A stretch of 64,000 nucleotides of DNA from Kutzneria kofuensis (GCF_014203355.1 NZ_JACHIR010000001.1:4714038-4778037); one strand, 5' to 3'; shown: positions 40,944-53,321, counted from the first letter of the stretch. Numbers and translations: made by a program. Notes: a model not told the origin generated them from the letters alone.

Positions 40944-40973
40944 TTGACCCTCGGGCCGCGGGGAAGGTATCTT
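40944..40973 (+). promoter_or_regulatory. promoter of the rpsL (str) operon
   Basis: TTGACC at 40944-40949 and TATCTT at 40968-40973 with an 18-base spacer make the best promoter match in the window. It lies 238 bases before rpsL, so a long leader is transcribed. The 480 bases from 40731 to 41210 hold no gene. Confidence 0.65.
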
Positions 40974-41111
40974 TGTTATCCGTGCCCGACCCATGTCGGG
41001 CCGCTCCGCGTGCCTGTGGATGGCAGTCTCTGGCTGCGTCGACCTCAGGGCGACGGAAGTCCTCCGGAAACCGTTGGGACAGCTAGTTGGTCTCTCGCGG
41101 GTCCCGTGAGC

Positions 41112-41146
41112 GGGCGACACGCCCGACCTCGGGGGACGGAGGGGCC
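41112..41146 (+). promoter_or_regulatory. leader hairpin shared with the S10 operon
   Basis: CGGGCG-ACA-CGCCCG forms a tight hairpin, followed by acctcgggggacggaggggcc. The 15 bases gcgacacgcccgacc (41114-41128) recur exactly upstream of rpsJ at 45844-45858. It probably has a role in leader processing or expression of ribosomal operons; inference only. Confidence 0.5.
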
Positions 41147-41210
41147 AAGTACACAGAGTCCACGGTGCCCGCAAGGACACCAAGACGCGAACGGAAGAAG
41201 CAGCCGGTCT

Positions 41211-41585
41211 ATGCCCACGATCCAGCAGCTGGTCCGCAAGGGCCGCCAGGACAAGGTCGCGAAGACCAAGACCGCGGCTCTCAAGGGGAGCCCGCAGCGG
41301 CGCGGCGTGTGCACCCGCGTCTACACCACTACGCCCAAGAAGCCGAACTCGGCGCTGCGCAAGGTCGCCCGCGTGAAGCTGACCAGCGGGATCGAGGTCA
41401 CGGCCTACATCCCGGGTGAGGGCCACAACCTGCAGGAGCACTCGATGGTGCTCGTTCGTGGCGGCCGTGTGAAGGACCTTCCGGGTGTCCGCTACAAGAT
41501 CATCCGTGGCTCGCTGGACACGCAGGGTGTGAAGAACCGCAAGCAGGCGCGCAGCCGCTACGGCGCGAAGAAGGAGAAGAGCTGA
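41211..41585 (+). CDS. rpsL: 30S ribosomal protein S12
   Basis: The 124-residue protein has the two streptomycin-related lysines, Lys43 in [10 protein letters not shown] and Lys88 in [10 protein letters not shown], both wild type. It forms part of the decoding centre. First gene of the str operon; its stop overlaps the rpsG start by one base. Confidence 0.98.
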   Translation: MPTIQQLVRKGRQDKVAKTKTAALKGSPQRRGVCTRVYTTTPKKPNSALRKVARVKLTSGIEVTAYIPGEGHNLQEHSMVLVRGGRVKDLPGVRYKIIRGSLDTQGVKNRKQARSRYGAKKEKS

Positions 41586-42055
41586 TGCCCCGCAAGGGCC
41601 CGGCCCCGAAGCGGCCGCTGATCTCTGACCCGGTCTACAGCTCCCCGCTGGTGACCCAGCTCATCAACAAGGTGCTCGTGGACGGCAAGCGCTCGGTCGC
41701 CGAGCGCATCGTCTACCAGGCCCTGGAGGGCGCCCGCGAGAAGACCGGCACCGACCCGGTCGTCACGCTCAAGCGCGCGCTGGACAACGTGAAGCCGGCC
41801 ATCGAGGTGAAGAGCCGCCGTGTCGGTGGCGCCACCTACCAGGTGCCGATCGAGGTCAAGCCCGGCCGCTCCACCACGCTGGCGCTGCGCTGGCTGATCA
41901 CCTTCTCCCGCCAGCGGCGCGAGAAGACCATGGTCGAGCGTCTGATGAACGAGCTGCTGGACGCCAGCAACGGTCTCGGTGCCAGCGTCAAGCGCCGTGA
42001 GGACACCCACAAGATGGCCGAGTCCAACAAGGCCTTCGCGCACTACCGCTGGTGA
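41585..42055 (+). CDS. rpsG: 30S ribosomal protein S7
   Basis: The 156-residue protein begins [20 protein letters not shown] and has [19 protein letters not shown], conserved in S7, the primary 16S rRNA 3'-domain assembly protein. Start overlaps the rpsL stop (TGATG). A GC-rich hairpin follows before fusA. Confidence 0.98.
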   Translation: MPRKGPAPKRPLISDPVYSSPLVTQLINKVLVDGKRSVAERIVYQALEGAREKTGTDPVVTLKRALDNVKPAIEVKSRRVGGATYQVPIEVKPGRSTTLALRWLITFSRQRREKTMVERLMNELLDASNGLGASVKRREDTHKMAESNKAFAHYRW

Positions 42056-42062
42056 TTCGGGC

Positions 42063-42086
42063 GCGGCCGGCCATCGGGCCGGCCGC
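42063..42086 (+). terminator. hairpin between rpsG and fusA
   Basis: The 10-base arms gcggccggcc and ggccggccgc pair around atcg. No T tract follows, so it may be partial attenuation or an RNA-stability element inside the operon. Confidence 0.4.
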
Positions 42087-42142
42087 AACGGATCGGCGCC
42101 ACCCGCACCGACCACAGCCGCACGAAAGCAAGGAAGACACCC

Positions 42143-44242
42143 GTGGCACAGGAAGTGCTCACTGACCTGGCCAAGGTCCGCAACATCGGGATCATGGCCC
42201 ACATCGACGCGGGAAAGACCACCACCACCGAGCGGATCCTGTTCTACACCGGGATCAACTACAAGATCGGTGAGGTCCACGACGGCGCGGCGACGATGGA
42301 CTGGATGGAGGAGGAGCAGAAGCGCGGCATCACCATCACGTCCGCCGCGACCACCTGCTTCTGGAACGACCACCAGATCAACATCATCGACACGCCGGGG
42401 CACGTCGACTTCACCGTCGAGGTCGAGCGCTCGCTGCGGGTCCTGGACGGCGCCGTCGCCGTCTTCGACGGCAAGGAGGGCGTCGAGCCCCAGTCCGAGC
42501 AGGTCTGGCGGCAGGCGACCAAGTACGACGTCCCGCGTATCTGCTTCGTCAACAAGATGGACAAGCTCGGCGCGGACTTCTACTTCACCGTGCGCACCAT
42601 CGAGGAGCGCCTGGGCGCCAAGCCGCTGCCCATCCAGCTGCCGATCGGCTCCGAGAACGACTTCGTCGGTGTCGTCGACCTGGTGCAGATGCGCGCGCTG
42701 ACCTGGCACGGCGAGGTCCAGAAGGGTGAGGACTACACGGTCGAGGAGATCCCGGCCGACCTCGCCGACAAGGCCGCCGAGTACCGCGAGAAGCTGATCG
42801 AGGCCGTCGCCGAGACCGACGACGACCTGATGGAGCGCTACCTGGGTGGCGAGGAGCTGACGGTCGAGGAGATCAAGCGGGGCATCCGCAAGATCGTGAC
42901 CGACCGCCTGGCCTACCCGGTGCTGTGCGGCTCCGCGTTCAAGAACAAGGGCGTGCAGCCCATGCTCGACGCGGTCGTGGACTACCTGCCGTCGCCGCTG
43001 GACGTGCCGCCGGTGGAGGGCACGCTGCAGGACGGGGAGACCCCGGCCTCGCGCAAGCCGTCCGCGGACGAGCCGTTCTCGGCGCTCGCGTTCAAGATCG
43101 CCGCCCACCCGTTCTTCGGCAAGCTGACCTACATCCGGGTGTACTCGGGCAAGGTCGCCGCGGGGTCCCAGGTCATCAACTCGACCAAGGACCGCAAGGA
43201 GCGCATCGGCAAGCTGTTCCAGATGCACTCCAACAAGGAGAACCCGGTCGACGAGGCGCGCGCGGGCCACATCTACGCCGCCATCGGTCTGAAGGACACC
43301 ACGACCGGTGACACCCTGTGCGACCCGCAGCAGCCGATCGTGCTGGAGTCGATGACCTTCCCGGACCCGGTCATCTCGGTGGCGATCGAGCCGAAGACGA
43401 AGGCCGACCAGGAGAAGCTGGGCACCGCGATCCAGAAGCTGGCCGAGGAGGACCCCACCTTCCAGGTCAAGCTGGACGAGGAGACCGGTCAGACGATCAT
43501 CTCCGGCATGGGCGAGCTCCACCTCGAGGTGCTCGTCAACCGGATGAAGTCCGACTACAAGGTCGAGGCCAACATCGGCAAGCCGCAGGTGGCCTACCGG
43601 GAGACGATCCGCCGGGCGGTGGAGAAGTACTCCTACACGCACAAGAAGCAGACCGGTGGCTCCGGCCAGTTCGCCAAGGTCATCATCGACGTCGAGCCGC
43701 TGCAGACCACCGACGGTGCGCTGTACGAGTTCGAGAACAAGGTCGTCGGCGGTCGCGTGCCGCGGGAGTACATCCCGTCGGTCGACGCCGGCGCCCAGGA
43801 CGCGATGCAGTACGGCGTGCTGGCGGGCTACCCGCTGGTCGGCATCAAGGTGACGCTGCAGGACGGCGCCTACCACGAGGTCGACTCGTCCGAGATGGCA
43901 TTCAAGATCGCCGGTTCGATGGCGCTCAAGGAAGCCGCTCGCAAGGCGGACCCGGTTCTGCTCGAGCCGATGATGGCGGTCGAGGTGACCACGCCCGAGG
44001 ACTACATGGGCGACGTCATCGGCGACTTGAACTCCCGCCGTGGCCAGATTCAGGCGATGGAGGAGCGCAGCGGTGCCCGTGTCGTGAAGGCGCTGGTTCC
44101 GCTGTCGGAGATGTTCGGGTATGTCGGCGACCTGCGGTCCAAGACCCAGGGTCGGGCGAACTACACGATGCTGTTCGACTCCTACGCCGAGGTTCCCACG
44201 AACGTGGCGAAGGAAATCATCGCGAAGGCGACCGGGGAGTAA
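42143..44242 (+). CDS. fusA: elongation factor G
   Basis: The 699-residue translational GTPase has G1 [10 protein letters not shown], the switch I TSAATT, G3 DTPGHVDF and G4 NKMDK. Domains IV and V follow (GGSGQFAKV; domain IV loop). It drives ribosomal translocation. GTG start with CAAGGAAG upstream. Length is normal. Confidence 0.98.
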   Translation: MAQEVLTDLAKVRNIGIMAHIDAGKTTTTERILFYTGINYKIGEVHDGAATMDWMEEEQKRGITITSAATTCFWNDHQINIIDTPGHVDFTVEVERSLRVLDGAVAVFDGKEGVEPQSEQVWRQATKYDVPRICFVNKMDKLGADFYFTVRTIEERLGAKPLPIQLPIGSENDFVGVVDLVQMRALTWHGEVQKGEDYTVEEIPADLADKAAEYREKLIEAVAETDDDLMERYLGGEELTVEEIKRGIRKIVTDRLAYPVLCGSAFKNKGVQPMLDAVVDYLPSPLDVPPVEGTLQDGETPASRKPSADEPFSALAFKIAAHPFFGKLTYIRVYSGKVAAGSQVINSTKDRKERIGKLFQMHSNKENPVDEARAGHIYAAIGLKDTTTGDTLCDPQQPIVLESMTFPDPVISVAIEPKTKADQEKLGTAIQKLAEEDPTFQVKLDEETGQTIISGMGELHLEVLVNRMKSDYKVEANIGKPQVAYRETIRRAVEKYSYTHKKQTGGSGQFAKVIIDVEPLQTTDGALYEFENKVVGGRVPREYIPSVDAGAQDAMQYGVLAGYPLVGIKVTLQDGAYHEVDSSEMAFKIAGSMALKEAARKADPVLLEPMMAVEVTTPEDYMGDVIGDLNSRRGQIQAMEERSGARVVKALVPLSEMFGYVGDLRSKTQGRANYTMLFDSYAEVPTNVAKEIIAKATGE

Positions 44243-44265
44243 GCAGCCCCACCGCTTTCAGCGGC

Positions 44266-44290
44266 TCCCGCGGGGGATCTCCCCGCGGGA
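44266..44290 (+). terminator. hairpin between fusA and tuf
   Basis: The 10-base arms tcccgcgggg and ccccgcggga surround gatct. No T tract. It may reduce read-through or define mRNA ends between the two elongation factor genes. Confidence 0.5.
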
Positions 44291-44379
44291 CGCCGTACAT
44301 CCGACCCTGACGTAACCGTCGTCGTCGACCAACCACTAACGGCGCGGCGGAAGCAACACAAGTCCAGGAGGACAATCCA

Positions 44380-45573
<1,194 letters not shown>

Positions 45574-45579
45574 TGTGCG

Positions 45580-45619
45580 GTGAGGGCCAGGTGACATTCA
45601 TTTGTTACCTGGCCCTCAC
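45580..45619 (+). terminator. terminator of the str operon
   Basis: The 13-base arms gtgagggccaggt and acctggccctcac pair perfectly, extendable by three pairs, around an A/T-rich loop (gacattcatttgtt). It lies 7 bases after tuf. Confidence 0.82.
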
Positions 45620-45634
45620 TTCGCCGGCCCCGAT

Positions 45635-45663
45635 TTGGACGCCGCACCAGCGTGTGGCATCCT
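45635..45663 (+). promoter_or_regulatory. candidate S10 operon promoter
   Basis: TTGGAC at 45635-45640 and CATCCT at 45658-45663 with a 17-base spacer lie just after the str terminator and 322 bases before rpsJ. The -10 is weak, so this is a candidate only. The 411-base interval to rpsJ has no gene. Confidence 0.45.
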
Positions 45664-45843
45664 TAACGGGTTGCTCGTTGCAGAGGCGGCTGGCTCGTTC
45701 GCGTACCAGCCGCCCTGCTGCGAGAAGCCGGCACCCACACGGGCCGCAACGGCCTGGGTGTAAGGGTCTGACCGGACCCCGCCTACTGACTGAGCAACAC
45801 CCAGTAGGGCTGGTGTGCGCGTCGGAGCTGTGTCACTGAAATG

Positions 45844-45947
45844 GCGACACGCCCGACCGCGTGGACCGGAGGGCCCCGGCACCTGATGACATTTGACTCG
45901 TGAATAGGGGAGCGGCACCGAGCTGGGCCCCGGCCCGTCACGAGTCA
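45844..45947 (+). promoter_or_regulatory. structured S10 operon leader
   Basis: It contains gcgacacgcccgacc (45844-45858), identical to the rpsL leader, with a small ggcg-aca-cgcc hairpin. Further on, TGACTCGTGA (45894-45903) and TCACGAGTCA (45938-45947) are exact inverted copies and would enclose a GC-rich inner hairpin just before the rpsJ ribosome site. S10 operon leaders in other bacteria mediate L4 autoregulation; a like role here is inference. Confidence 0.5.
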
Positions 45948-45984
45948 GCCCGCAGCGGTACGAGAAGAGGAACGGCAAGCCATC

Positions 45985-46290
45985 ATGGCGGGACAAAAGA
46001 TCCGCATTCGGCTCAAGGCCTACGACCACGAGGCGATCGACGCGTCCGCGCGCAAGATCGTCGAGACCGTGACGCGCACCGGCGCTCGGGTCGTCGGGCC
46101 GGTGCCGCTGCCGACCGAGAAGAACGTCTACTGCGTCATTCGCTCGCCGCACAAGTACAAGGACTCGCGCGAGCACTTCGAGATGCGCACGCACAAGCGG
46201 CTGATCGACATCCTCGACCCGACGCCGAAGACGGTCGACGCGCTCATGCGCATCGACCTGCCGGCCAGCGTCGACGTCAACATCCAGTAA
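45985..46290 (+). CDS. rpsJ: 30S ribosomal protein S10
   Basis: The 101-residue protein begins [18 protein letters not shown] and contains [20 protein letters not shown]10 also partners NusB in antitermination. First gene of the S10 cluster; rplC follows after 28 bases. Confidence 0.98.
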   Translation: MAGQKIRIRLKAYDHEAIDASARKIVETVTRTGARVVGPVPLPTEKNVYCVIRSPHKYKDSREHFEMRTHKRLIDILDPTPKTVDALMRIDLPASVDVNIQ

Positions 46291-46318
46291 GCGCGCGGCG
46301 GCGGAGAGTAACGAACTC

Positions 46319-46969
46319 ATGTCTGACAAGCAGATCAAGGGGATCCTGGGCACCAAGCTCGGCATGACCCAGGTCTTCGACGACAAGAACCGGGTTGTGC
46401 CGGTCACGGTCGTCAAGGCCGGGCCCAATGTCGTCACCCAGATCCGTACGCAGGAGAAGGACGGCTACACCGCCGTCCAGCTGGCCTTCGGCGCCATCGA
46501 CCCGCGCAAGGTGAACAAGCCGCGCGCCGGGCACTTCGCCAAGGCCGGTGTGACGCCGCGTCGCCACGTCGCCGAGCTGCGCACCACGGACGCCGAGACC
46601 TACGAGGTCGGCCAGGAGATCACCGCCGAGGTGTTCCCCGCCGGCTCGGTCGTCGACGTCGTCGGCACCAGCAAGGGCAAGGGCTACGCCGGTGTGATGA
46701 AGCGCCACGGCTTCAAGGGCCTGGGCGCCGGCCACGGCGTGCAGCGCAAGCACCGCTCGCCCGGCTCCATCGGTGGCTGCGCCACCCCGGGTCGCGTGTT
46801 CAAGGGTGTGCGCATGGCCGGCCGGATGGGCCACGCCCGCGTCACCACCCAGAACCTGACCGTGCACCAGGTGGAGGCCGAGTCCGGCCTGCTGCTCATC
46901 AAGGGCGCCATCCCCGGCCCCAAGGGTGGCCTGGTGTTCGTCAAGACGGCCGCGAAGGGCGATGCCTGA
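46319..46969 (+). CDS. rplC: 50S ribosomal protein L3
   Basis: The 216-residue protein has [14 protein letters not shown] at the start and the RRHHSGS-like extension here as [20 protein letters not shown], which reaches the peptidyl-transferase centre. Stop overlaps the rplD start by one base. Confidence 0.98.
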   Translation: MSDKQIKGILGTKLGMTQVFDDKNRVVPVTVVKAGPNVVTQIRTQEKDGYTAVQLAFGAIDPRKVNKPRAGHFAKAGVTPRRHVAELRTTDAETYEVGQEITAEVFPAGSVVDVVGTSKGKGYAGVMKRHGFKGLGAGHGVQRKHRSPGSIGGCATPGRVFKGVRMAGRMGHARVTTQNLTVHQVEAESGLLLIKGAIPGPKGGLVFVKTAAKGDA

Positions 46970-47649
46970 TGACCACCCTGGACATTCGCAACGCCTCTGG
47001 TGAGGCCGGCGGCAGCGTCGAGCTGCCCGCCGAGATCTTCGACGTGCAGGCGAACATTCCGCTGATGCACCAGGTCGTCGTGGCCCAGCTGGCCGCGGCC
47101 CGCCAGGGCACGCACGCCACCAAGACCCGCGGCGACGTCCGCGGCGGTGGCAAGAAGCCCTACCGGCAGAAGGGCACCGGCCGCGCCCGCCAGGGCTCGA
47201 CCCGTTCGCCGCAGTTCGCCGGCGGTGGCACCGCGCACGGCCCCCAGCCCCGCGACTACTCGCAGCGGACGCCGAAGAAGATGAAGGCCGCCGCGCTGCG
47301 CGGTGCGCTGTCCGACCGGGCCCGCGCCGGCCGGCTGCACGTGGTGAGCTCCCTGGTCGAGGGCGACAAGCCGTCCACCAAGGCCGCTCGCGTCGCGCTC
47401 GCCGCCATCACCGAGTCGCGCCGCACGCTCGTCGTGCTGGGCCGCTTCGAGGAGCGGGACTGGCTGAGCGTGCGCAACCTGGCCAACGTGCACCCGATCG
47501 CGCCGGACCAGCTGAACACCTACGACGTGCTGGTCAACGACGACGTCGTGTTCACCAAGGACGCGTACGAGCTGTTCATCGCCGGCCCGACCAAGGGTCG
47601 TTCGGTCAAGGCCACGGCCCGCTCGTCCGAGCTGACCGAGGAGGTCTGA
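46969..47649 (+). CDS. rplD: 50S ribosomal protein L4
   Basis: The 226-residue protein has the extended loop [20 protein letters not shown] that lines the exit tunnel. In some bacteria L4 represses its own operon. Translationally coupled to rplC. Confidence 0.98.
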   Translation: MTTLDIRNASGEAGGSVELPAEIFDVQANIPLMHQVVVAQLAAARQGTHATKTRGDVRGGGKKPYRQKGTGRARQGSTRSPQFAGGGTAHGPQPRDYSQRTPKKMKAAALRGALSDRARAGRLHVVSSLVEGDKPSTKAARVALAAITESRRTLVVLGRFEERDWLSVRNLANVHPIAPDQLNTYDVLVNDDVVFTKDAYELFIAGPTKGRSVKATARSSELTEEV

Positions 47650-47652
47650 CGA

Positions 47653-47952
47653 ATGATCCCCGACCACAGGGACATCCTGCTCTCGCCGGTGATCTCCGAG
47701 AAGAGCTACGGCCTTCTCGAGGAGAACAAGTACACCTTCCTGGTGGCTCCGGACGCCAACAAGACGCAGATCAAGATCGCGGTCGAGAAGGTCTTCGGCG
47801 TCAAGGTCCTGAGCGTCAACACGATCAACCGCCAGGGCAAGCGGAAGCGGACCCGGTCCGGCTTCGGCAAGCGCAAGGACACGAAGCGCGCGATCGTCAC
47901 CCTCTCCCCGGAGAGCAAGGCGATCGAGATCTTCGGCGGCCCGACCGCCTGA
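47653..47952 (+). CDS. rplW: 50S ribosomal protein L23
   Basis: The 99-residue protein reads [20 protein letters not shown] and [14 protein letters not shown], typical L23 at the tunnel exit, where signal recognition particle and trigger factor dock. Three bases after rplD. Confidence 0.98.
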   Translation: MIPDHRDILLSPVISEKSYGLLEENKYTFLVAPDANKTQIKIAVEKVFGVKVLSVNTINRQGKRKRTRSGFGKRKDTKRAIVTLSPESKAIEIFGGPTA

Positions 47953-47975
47953 TGACTGAGGACTGCTGATCTGAC

Positions 47976-48809
47976 ATGGGCATTCGCAAGTACAAGCCGA
48001 CGACGCCTGGCCGTCGCGGTGCGAGCGTGTCCGACTTCGCCGAGATCACTCGGTCGACGCCGGAGAAGTCGCTCGTGCGTCCGCTGCACGGCCGTGGCGG
48101 TCGCAACGCGCACGGCAAGATCACCACTCGGCACAAGGGCGGCGGTCACAAGCGGGCGTACCGCCTGATCGACTTCCGTCGGGCCGACAAGGACGGCGTG
48201 CCGGCCAAGGTCGCGCACATCGAGTACGACCCGAACCGCACCGCGCGCATCGCGCTGCTGCACTACGCGGACGGCGAGAAGCGCTACATCATCGCCCCGA
48301 ACCGGCTGGCTCAGGGCGACACCGTGGAGAACGGCCCGCGCGCTGACATCAAGCCGGGCAACAACCTCCCGCTGCGCAACATCCCGGTCGGCACCGTGGT
48401 GCACGCGATCGAGCTCCGCCCCGGCGGCGGCGCGAAGATCGCCCGCTCCGCCGGCGCCCGGGTGCAGCTGGTGGCCAAGGACGGCCCGTACGCCCAGCTG
48501 CGGATGCCCTCGGGCGAGATCCGCAACGTGGACGTGCGCTGCCGCGCCACGGTGGGCGAGGTCGGCAACTCCGAGCACGCCAACATCAACTGGGGCAAGG
48601 CCGGCCGCATGCGCTGGAAGGGCCGCAAGCCCACGGTGCGTGGTGTTGCCATGAACCCGGTCGACCACCCGCACGGTGGTGGTGAGGGCAAGACCTCCGG
48701 TGGTCGCCACCCGGTGAACCCGGCCGGTAAGCCCGAAGGCCGTACCCGCCGCCGCAAGGCAAGCGACAAGCTCATCGTCCGGCGTCGTCGCACCGGTAAG
48801 AAGCGCTGA
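47976..48809 (+). CDS. rplB: 50S ribosomal protein L2
   Basis: The 277-residue protein starts [20 protein letters not shown] and has the functionally important [20 protein letters not shown] near the C-terminus, with the conserved His needed for peptidyl transferase. Normal length. Confidence 0.98.
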   Translation: MGIRKYKPTTPGRRGASVSDFAEITRSTPEKSLVRPLHGRGGRNAHGKITTRHKGGGHKRAYRLIDFRRADKDGVPAKVAHIEYDPNRTARIALLHYADGEKRYIIAPNRLAQGDTVENGPRADIKPGNNLPLRNIPVGTVVHAIELRPGGGAKIARSAGARVQLVAKDGPYAQLRMPSGEIRNVDVRCRATVGEVGNSEHANINWGKAGRMRWKGRKPTVRGVAMNPVDHPHGGGEGKTSGGRHPVNPAGKPEGRTRRRKASDKLIVRRRRTGKKR

Positions 48810-48827
48810 GCAGGAAGGGAGTGAAGG

Positions 48828-49109
48828 ATGCCACGCAGCCTGAAGAAGGGCCCCTTCGTTGACGACCACCTGCTCAAGAAGGTGGACGCCCTCAACGAGT
48901 CGGGCAAGAAGACCGTGATCAAGACCTGGTCCCGCCGGTCGACGATCATCCCCGACATGCTGGGGCACACCATCGCGGTGCACGACGGCCGCAAGCACGT
49001 TCCGGTGTTCGTCAGCGAGGCCATGGTGGGTCACAAGTTGGGCGAGTTCGCCCCGACTCGGACCTTCAAGGGTCACATCAAGGACGACCGGAAGTCGCGC
49101 CGCCGCTGA
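48828..49109 (+). CDS. rpsS: 30S ribosomal protein S19
   Basis: The 93-residue protein starts [18 protein letters not shown] and contains [20 protein letters not shown]. Head protein of the 30S subunit. Ribosome site GGAAGGGAG upstream. Confidence 0.98.
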   Translation: MPRSLKKGPFVDDHLLKKVDALNESGKKTVIKTWSRRSTIIPDMLGHTIAVHDGRKHVPVFVSEAMVGHKLGEFAPTRTFKGHIKDDRKSRRR

Positions 49110-49141
49110 GCGGGCCGGACAGGAGCAAGGGGTAACAAGCA

Positions 49142-49555
49142 ATGGCTGACAACGCGACCGGCGCGGAGGAGCTGCCGCGCGCCGTGGCGCGGGCCCGCTA
49201 CGTCCGCCTGACCGCCATGAAGGCACGCCGTGTGGTCGACCTCATCCGTGGCCGCAACGCCACGGAGGCCCTGGCCGTGCTGCAGTTCGCGCCGCAGGCG
49301 GCGAGCGAGCCGGTGGCCAAGGTGCTCGCCAGCGCCATGGCCAACGCCGAGAACAACCTCAGCCTCGACCGCGACACCCTGTGGGTGTCCAGCGCGTACG
49401 TGGACGAGGGGCCGACGCTGAAGCGATTCCGCCCGCGCGCGCAGGGCCGGGCCTACCGGATCCGCAAGCGGACGAGCCACATCACGATCGAGGTCGAGTC
49501 CCGTCCGGTCGAGAAGAAGGCCGGCAAGTCTCGAGCCAAGAAGGGGGCCCAGTAG
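49142..49555 (+). CDS. rplV: 50S ribosomal protein L22
   Basis: The 137-residue protein has [20 protein letters not shown] and the C-terminal hairpin [20 protein letters not shown] that lines the exit tunnel. Stop overlaps the rpsC GTG by one base. Confidence 0.98.
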   Translation: MADNATGAEELPRAVARARYVRLTAMKARRVVDLIRGRNATEALAVLQFAPQAASEPVAKVLASAMANAENNLSLDRDTLWVSSAYVDEGPTLKRFRPRAQGRAYRIRKRTSHITIEVESRPVEKKAGKSRAKKGAQ

Positions 49556-50388
49556 TGGGTCAGAAGATCAACCCGCACGGCTTCCGCCTTGGTATCACCA
49601 CCGACTGGAAGTCCCGCTGGTACGCGGACAAGCAGTACGCGGAGTACGTGGCGGAAGACGTCAAGATCCGCAAGATGCTGAGCAAGGGCATGGAGCGGGC
49701 CGGCATCTCCAAGGTGGAGATCGAGCGCACCCGGGACCGGGTCCGCGTCGACATCCACACCGCCCGTCCGGGCATCGTCATCGGCCGCCGCGGCGCCGAG
49801 GCCGATCGCATCCGGGGCGAGCTGGAGAAGCTGACCGCCAAGCAGGTCCAGCTGAACATTCTCGAGGTCAAGAACCCCGAGTCGGACGCTCAGCTGGTCG
49901 CCCAGGTGACCGCCGAGCAGCTGTCCAACCGCGTGTCGTTCCGGCGCGCGATGCGCAAGGCCATGCAGTCGGCCATGCGCTCGCCGCAGGTCAAGGGCAT
50001 CCGGGTGCAGTGCGGCGGCCGTCTCGGCGGCGCCGAGATGTCCCGCTCGGAGTTCTACCGCGAGGGTCGCGTCCCGCTGCACACGCTGCGTGCCGACATC
50101 GACTACGGCTTCTTCGAGGCCCGCACCACCTTCGGCCGCATCGGCGTGAAGGTGTGGATCTACAAGGGTGACGTGGTCGGCGGCTTCCGCTCCCGCGACA
50201 CCGCGGCCCCGGCCGGCGCCGACCGTCCGCAGCAGCGTCGCGAGCGTCCCAACCGCGCCCGCCGCTCCGGCTCGGCCGGCACCACCGCGACGAGCACCGA
50301 GGCCGGCCGCGCGGCCGCCGAGGCGAACGCCGCCGCCACCGAGGCCCCGGCCGTCGAGGCGACCACCACTGGCAATGGGGAGGGCTGA
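49555..50388 (+). CDS. rpsC: 30S ribosomal protein S3
   Basis: The 277-residue protein begins [14 protein letters not shown] and has a KH domain with [22 protein letters not shown]-terminal tail of about 55 residues rich in Ala, Thr and Arg extends beyond the conserved S3 body, longer than in enterics but usual in Actinobacteria. GTG start overlaps the rplV stop. Confidence 0.97.
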   Translation: MGQKINPHGFRLGITTDWKSRWYADKQYAEYVAEDVKIRKMLSKGMERAGISKVEIERTRDRVRVDIHTARPGIVIGRRGAEADRIRGELEKLTAKQVQLNILEVKNPESDAQLVAQVTAEQLSNRVSFRRAMRKAMQSAMRSPQVKGIRVQCGGRLGGAEMSRSEFYREGRVPLHTLRADIDYGFFEARTTFGRIGVKVWIYKGDVVGGFRSRDTAAPAGADRPQQRRERPNRARRSGSAGTTATSTEAGRAAAEANAAATEAPAVEATTTGNGEG

Positions 50389-50391
50389 GTA

Positions 50392-50811
50392 GTGCTCATC
50401 CCGCGTAGGGTCAAGCACCGCAAGCAGCACCACCCGAAGCGGAGTGGTGCGGCCAAGGGTGGCACGCGTGTCACCTTCGGCGAGTTCGGCATCCAGGCGC
50501 TGGAGCCGGCCTACGTGACCAACCGGCAGATCGAGTCCGCTCGTATCGCCATCAACCGGCACATCCGTCGTGGCGGCAAGGTCTGGATCAACATCTTCCC
50601 GGACCGCCCGCTGACCAAGAAGCCGGCGGAAACCCGCATGGGTTCCGGTAAGGGCTCGCCCGAGTACTGGGTGGCCAACGTCAAGCCCGGCCGGGTGCTC
50701 TTCGAGATGAGCTACCCGAACGAGACGGTCGCTCGGGAGGCGCTGCGCCGCGCCATCCACAAGCTGCCGCTGAAGTGCCGGATCGTCACGCGTGAAGGTG
50801 GTGACTTCTGA
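50392..50811 (+). CDS. rplP: 50S ribosomal protein L16
   Basis: The 139-residue protein has [18 protein letters not shown] and [20 protein letters not shown]. It stabilises A-site tRNA. GTG start; stop overlaps the rpmC start by one base. Confidence 0.98.
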   Translation: MLIPRRVKHRKQHHPKRSGAAKGGTRVTFGEFGIQALEPAYVTNRQIESARIAINRHIRRGGKVWINIFPDRPLTKKPAETRMGSGKGSPEYWVANVKPGRVLFEMSYPNETVAREALRRAIHKLPLKCRIVTREGGDF

Positions 50812-51059
50812 TGGCAGCGGGTACCACGGCCGCAGAGCTGCGTGAGCTCACCGACGAGGAGCTCGTGCTGCGCCTTCGGGAGGCCAAGGAGGAGCTGTTC
50901 AACCTCCGTTTCCAGATGGCCACCGGTCAGCTGGACAACAACCGCCGGCTGCGCACGGTCCGTCACGACATCGCCCGCGTCTACACCGTGATGCGGGAGC
51001 GGGAGCTCGGTCTTTCCGTGTCGCCCGACGACGTTACGACTGGTGAGGGTGCCGCATGA
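50811..51059 (+). CDS. rpmC: 50S ribosomal protein L29
   Basis: The 82-residue helical protein has [20 protein letters not shown] and [18 protein letters not shown]. It ends with a short acidic tail. Four-base overlap with rpsQ (ATGA). Confidence 0.97.
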   Translation: MAAGTTAAELRELTDEELVLRLREAKEELFNLRFQMATGQLDNNRRLRTVRHDIARVYTVMRERELGLSVSPDDVTTGEGAA

Positions 51060-51331
51060 GTGAGACCAACGAGGCTGTGAGCCGCAACGACCGCAAGGTG
51101 CGCGAGGGCCTTGTCGTGTCCAACAAGATGGAGAAGACGATCGTCGTCTCCCTCGAGGACCGCAAGAAGCACCCGCTGTACGGCAAGGTCATGCGGACCA
51201 CGACCAAGGTGAAGGCGCACGACGAGGAGAACGTGGCCGGCATCGGCGACCGCGTCCTGCTGATGGAGACCCGTCCGCTGTCGGCGACCAAGCGCTGGCG
51301 GCTGGTCGAGGTCCTCGAGAAGGCCAAGTAA
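51056..51331 (+). CDS. rpsQ: 30S ribosomal protein S17
   Basis: The 91-residue protein has [19 protein letters not shown] and HPLYGKVM, the S17 OB-fold signature. Sixty-one bases then separate it from rplN, the start of the spc genes. Confidence 0.98.
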   Translation: MSETNEAVSRNDRKVREGLVVSNKMEKTIVVSLEDRKKHPLYGKVMRTTTKVKAHDEENVAGIGDRVLLMETRPLSATKRWRLVEVLEKAK

Positions 51332-51392
51332 CAAGCAGACCGAGCCTGTCAGGTCGGAAATCTGGCAGGCCATCGATGGTCAGGAGCTGTAA

Positions 51393-51761
51393 GTGATTCA
51401 GCAGGAGTCGCGACTGCGGGTCGCCGACAACACCGGTGCGAAGGAGATCCTTTGCATCCGCGTGCTCGGCGGTTCCTCGCGTCGCTACGCGGGCATCGGC
51501 GACATCATCGTCGCCACGGTGAAGGACGCCATCCCCGGCGCCGGTGTGAAGAAGGGCGACGTCGTCAAGGCCGTCGTCGTGCGCACCGTCAAGGAGAAGC
51601 GGCGTCCGGACGGCTCGTACATCCGGTTCGACGAGAACGCCGCCGTGCTCATCAAGCCCGACAACGAGCCGCGGGGCACCCGCATCTTCGGCCCGGTCGG
51701 CCGCGAGCTGCGTGACAAGCGTTTCATGAAGATCATCTCGCTCGCGCCGGAGGTGTTGTGA
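51393..51761 (+). CDS. rplN: 50S ribosomal protein L14
   Basis: The 122-residue protein reads [20 protein letters not shown] and [23 protein letters not shown] start with CAGGAG upstream. First gene of the spc group; stop overlaps the rplX start by one base. Confidence 0.98.
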   Translation: MIQQESRLRVADNTGAKEILCIRVLGGSSRRYAGIGDIIVATVKDAIPGAGVKKGDVVKAVVVRTVKEKRRPDGSYIRFDENAAVLIKPDNEPRGTRIFGPVGRELRDKRFMKIISLAPEVL

Positions 51762-52075
51762 TGAAGGTGCGCAAGGGCGACACGGTCGTGGTCATCGCGG
51801 GCAAGGACAAGGGCGCCAAGGGCAAGGTCATCCAGGCCTACCCGGAGCAGAACCGGGTCCTGGTCGAGGGCGTGAACCGGATCAAGAAGCACACCCGGAT
51901 CACCCAGACCCAGCGTGGTGCGCAGTCCGGTGGCATCGTCACCCAGGAAGCGCCCATCCACGTGAGCAACGTGATGGTCGTGGACTCGGACGGCAAGCCG
52001 GCCCGCGTCGGCTACCGCACGAACGACGACGGTCGGCGCGTGCGCGTCTCCCGCCGCAACGGTAAGGACATCTGA
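51761..52075 (+). CDS. rplX: 50S ribosomal protein L24
   Basis: The 104-residue KOW-domain protein begins [23 protein letters not shown] 51761 is chosen over GTG 51758 because L24 proteins begin at Met-Lys-Val-Arg and GGAGG at 51749-51753 is well spaced. Confidence 0.97.
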   Translation: MKVRKGDTVVVIAGKDKGAKGKVIQAYPEQNRVLVEGVNRIKKHTRITQTQRGAQSGGIVTQEAPIHVSNVMVVDSDGKPARVGYRTNDDGRRVRVSRRNGKDI

Positions 52076-52077
52076 TC

Positions 52078-52641
52078 ATGACCACTACTGAGAAGGTCCT
52101 GCCGCGGCTGAAGAGCCGCTACCGCAGCGAGATCGTGCCGGCGCTGCAGGAGCAGTTCGCCTACGACAACGTGATGCAGATCCCGGGTGTCGTCAAGGTC
52201 GTCGTGAACATGGGCGTCGGCGACGCCGCCCGTGACGGCAAGCTGATCGAGGGCGCGGTCCGCGACCTGGCCACGATCACCGGCCAGCGTCCCGAGGTCC
52301 GCAAGGCCCGCAAGTCCATCGCGCAGTTCAAGCTGCGCGAGGGCATGCCGATCGGCGCGCGGGTGACCCTGCGCGGCGACCGCATGTGGGAGTTCCTCGA
52401 CCGCCTGCTGACCATCGCGCTGCCCCGTATCCGCGACTTCCGCGGCCTGTCGGGCAAGCAGTTCGACGGCAACGGCAACTACACGTTCGGGCTGAACGAG
52501 CAGTCGATGTTCCACGAGATCGACCCCGACTCGATCGACCGTCCCCGTGGCATGGACATCACCGTCGTGACCACGGCAATCAACGACGACGAGGGTCGGG
52601 CGCTGCTCAAGCACCTCGGCTTCCCGTTCAAGGAGAACTGA
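52078..52641 (+). CDS. rplE: 50S ribosomal protein L5
   Basis: The 187-residue protein has [20 protein letters not shown] and the central loop [20 protein letters not shown]. It contacts 5S rRNA and P-site tRNA. Two bases after rplX. Confidence 0.98.
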   Translation: MTTTEKVLPRLKSRYRSEIVPALQEQFAYDNVMQIPGVVKVVVNMGVGDAARDGKLIEGAVRDLATITGQRPEVRKARKSIAQFKLREGMPIGARVTLRGDRMWEFLDRLLTIALPRIRDFRGLSGKQFDGNGNYTFGLNEQSMFHEIDPDSIDRPRGMDITVVTTAINDDEGRALLKHLGFPFKEN

Positions 52642-52645
52642 GCCG

Positions 52646-52831
52646 ATGGCCAAGAAGGCGCTGATCAACAAGGCGGCCGGCAAGCAGAAGTTCGCCGTGC
52701 GTGCCTACACCCGCTGCCAGAAGTGCGGCCGTCCGCACGCCGTGTTCCGCAAGTTCGGCCTGTGCCGGATCTGCCTGCGGACCATGGCGCACCGCGGCGA
52801 GCTGCCGGGTGTGCACAAGTCCAGCTGGTAA
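52646..52831 (+). CDS. rpsZ: 30S ribosomal protein S14, zinc-binding type Z
   Basis: The 61-residue short form has four zinc cysteines (24, 27, 40 and 43: TRCQKCGRP and GLCRICLR). Many actinobacteria also have a cysteine-free S14 elsewhere for zinc starvation; none is seen in this window. Confidence 0.97.
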   Translation: MAKKALINKAAGKQKFAVRAYTRCQKCGRPHAVFRKFGLCRICLRTMAHRGELPGVHKSSW

Positions 52832-52906
52832 GGCGTTAGACCCCGCACCACCCCACTTCGCCCAAGGCCCGATGGGAACCAGGGCGAGAAAGGTTGACAG
52901 GTCACC

Positions 52907-53305
52907 ATGACGATGACCGACCCGATCGCAGACATGTTGACGCGTCTGCGGAACGCAAACTCGGCATACCACGACGAGGTCGTGATGCCGCACTCGAAGC
53001 TCAAGGCGAACATCGCCGAGATCCTCAAGCGCGAGGGCTACATCGCCGGCTACCGCGACCAGCAGGGCGAGAAGGGCAAGAACCTTGTCGTCGAGCTGAA
53101 GTACGGCCCGAACCGGGAGCGGAGCATCGCCGGCGTCCGGCGCGTGTCCAAGCCGGGTCTGCGGGTCTACGCGAAGTCGACCAACCTGCCCAAGGTGCTC
53201 GGTGGGCTGGGTGTCGCCATCATCTCCACCTCCGGCGGTCTGGTGACCGACCGGCAGGCGGGCAAGCAGGGTGTGGGCGGGGAAGTCCTCGCCTACGTGT
53301 GGTGA
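52907..53305 (+). CDS. rpsH: 30S ribosomal protein S8
   Basis: The 132-residue protein begins [19 protein letters not shown] and ends with the conserved GGEVLAYVW. In E. coli S8 represses the spc operon. A 75-base gap precedes it. Confidence 0.98.
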   Translation: MTMTDPIADMLTRLRNANSAYHDEVVMPHSKLKANIAEILKREGYIAGYRDQQGEKGKNLVVELKYGPNRERSIAGVRRVSKPGLRVYAKSTNLPKVLGGLGVAIISTSGGLVTDRQAGKQGVGGEVLAYVW

Positions 53306-53321
53306 GGAAGGGGGACTGACG

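Noticed and set aside
41558-43876. A 772-codon leftward frame opposite rpsG and fusA
   Set aside because: Antisense shadow of strongly expressed genes; no start signal or motif.
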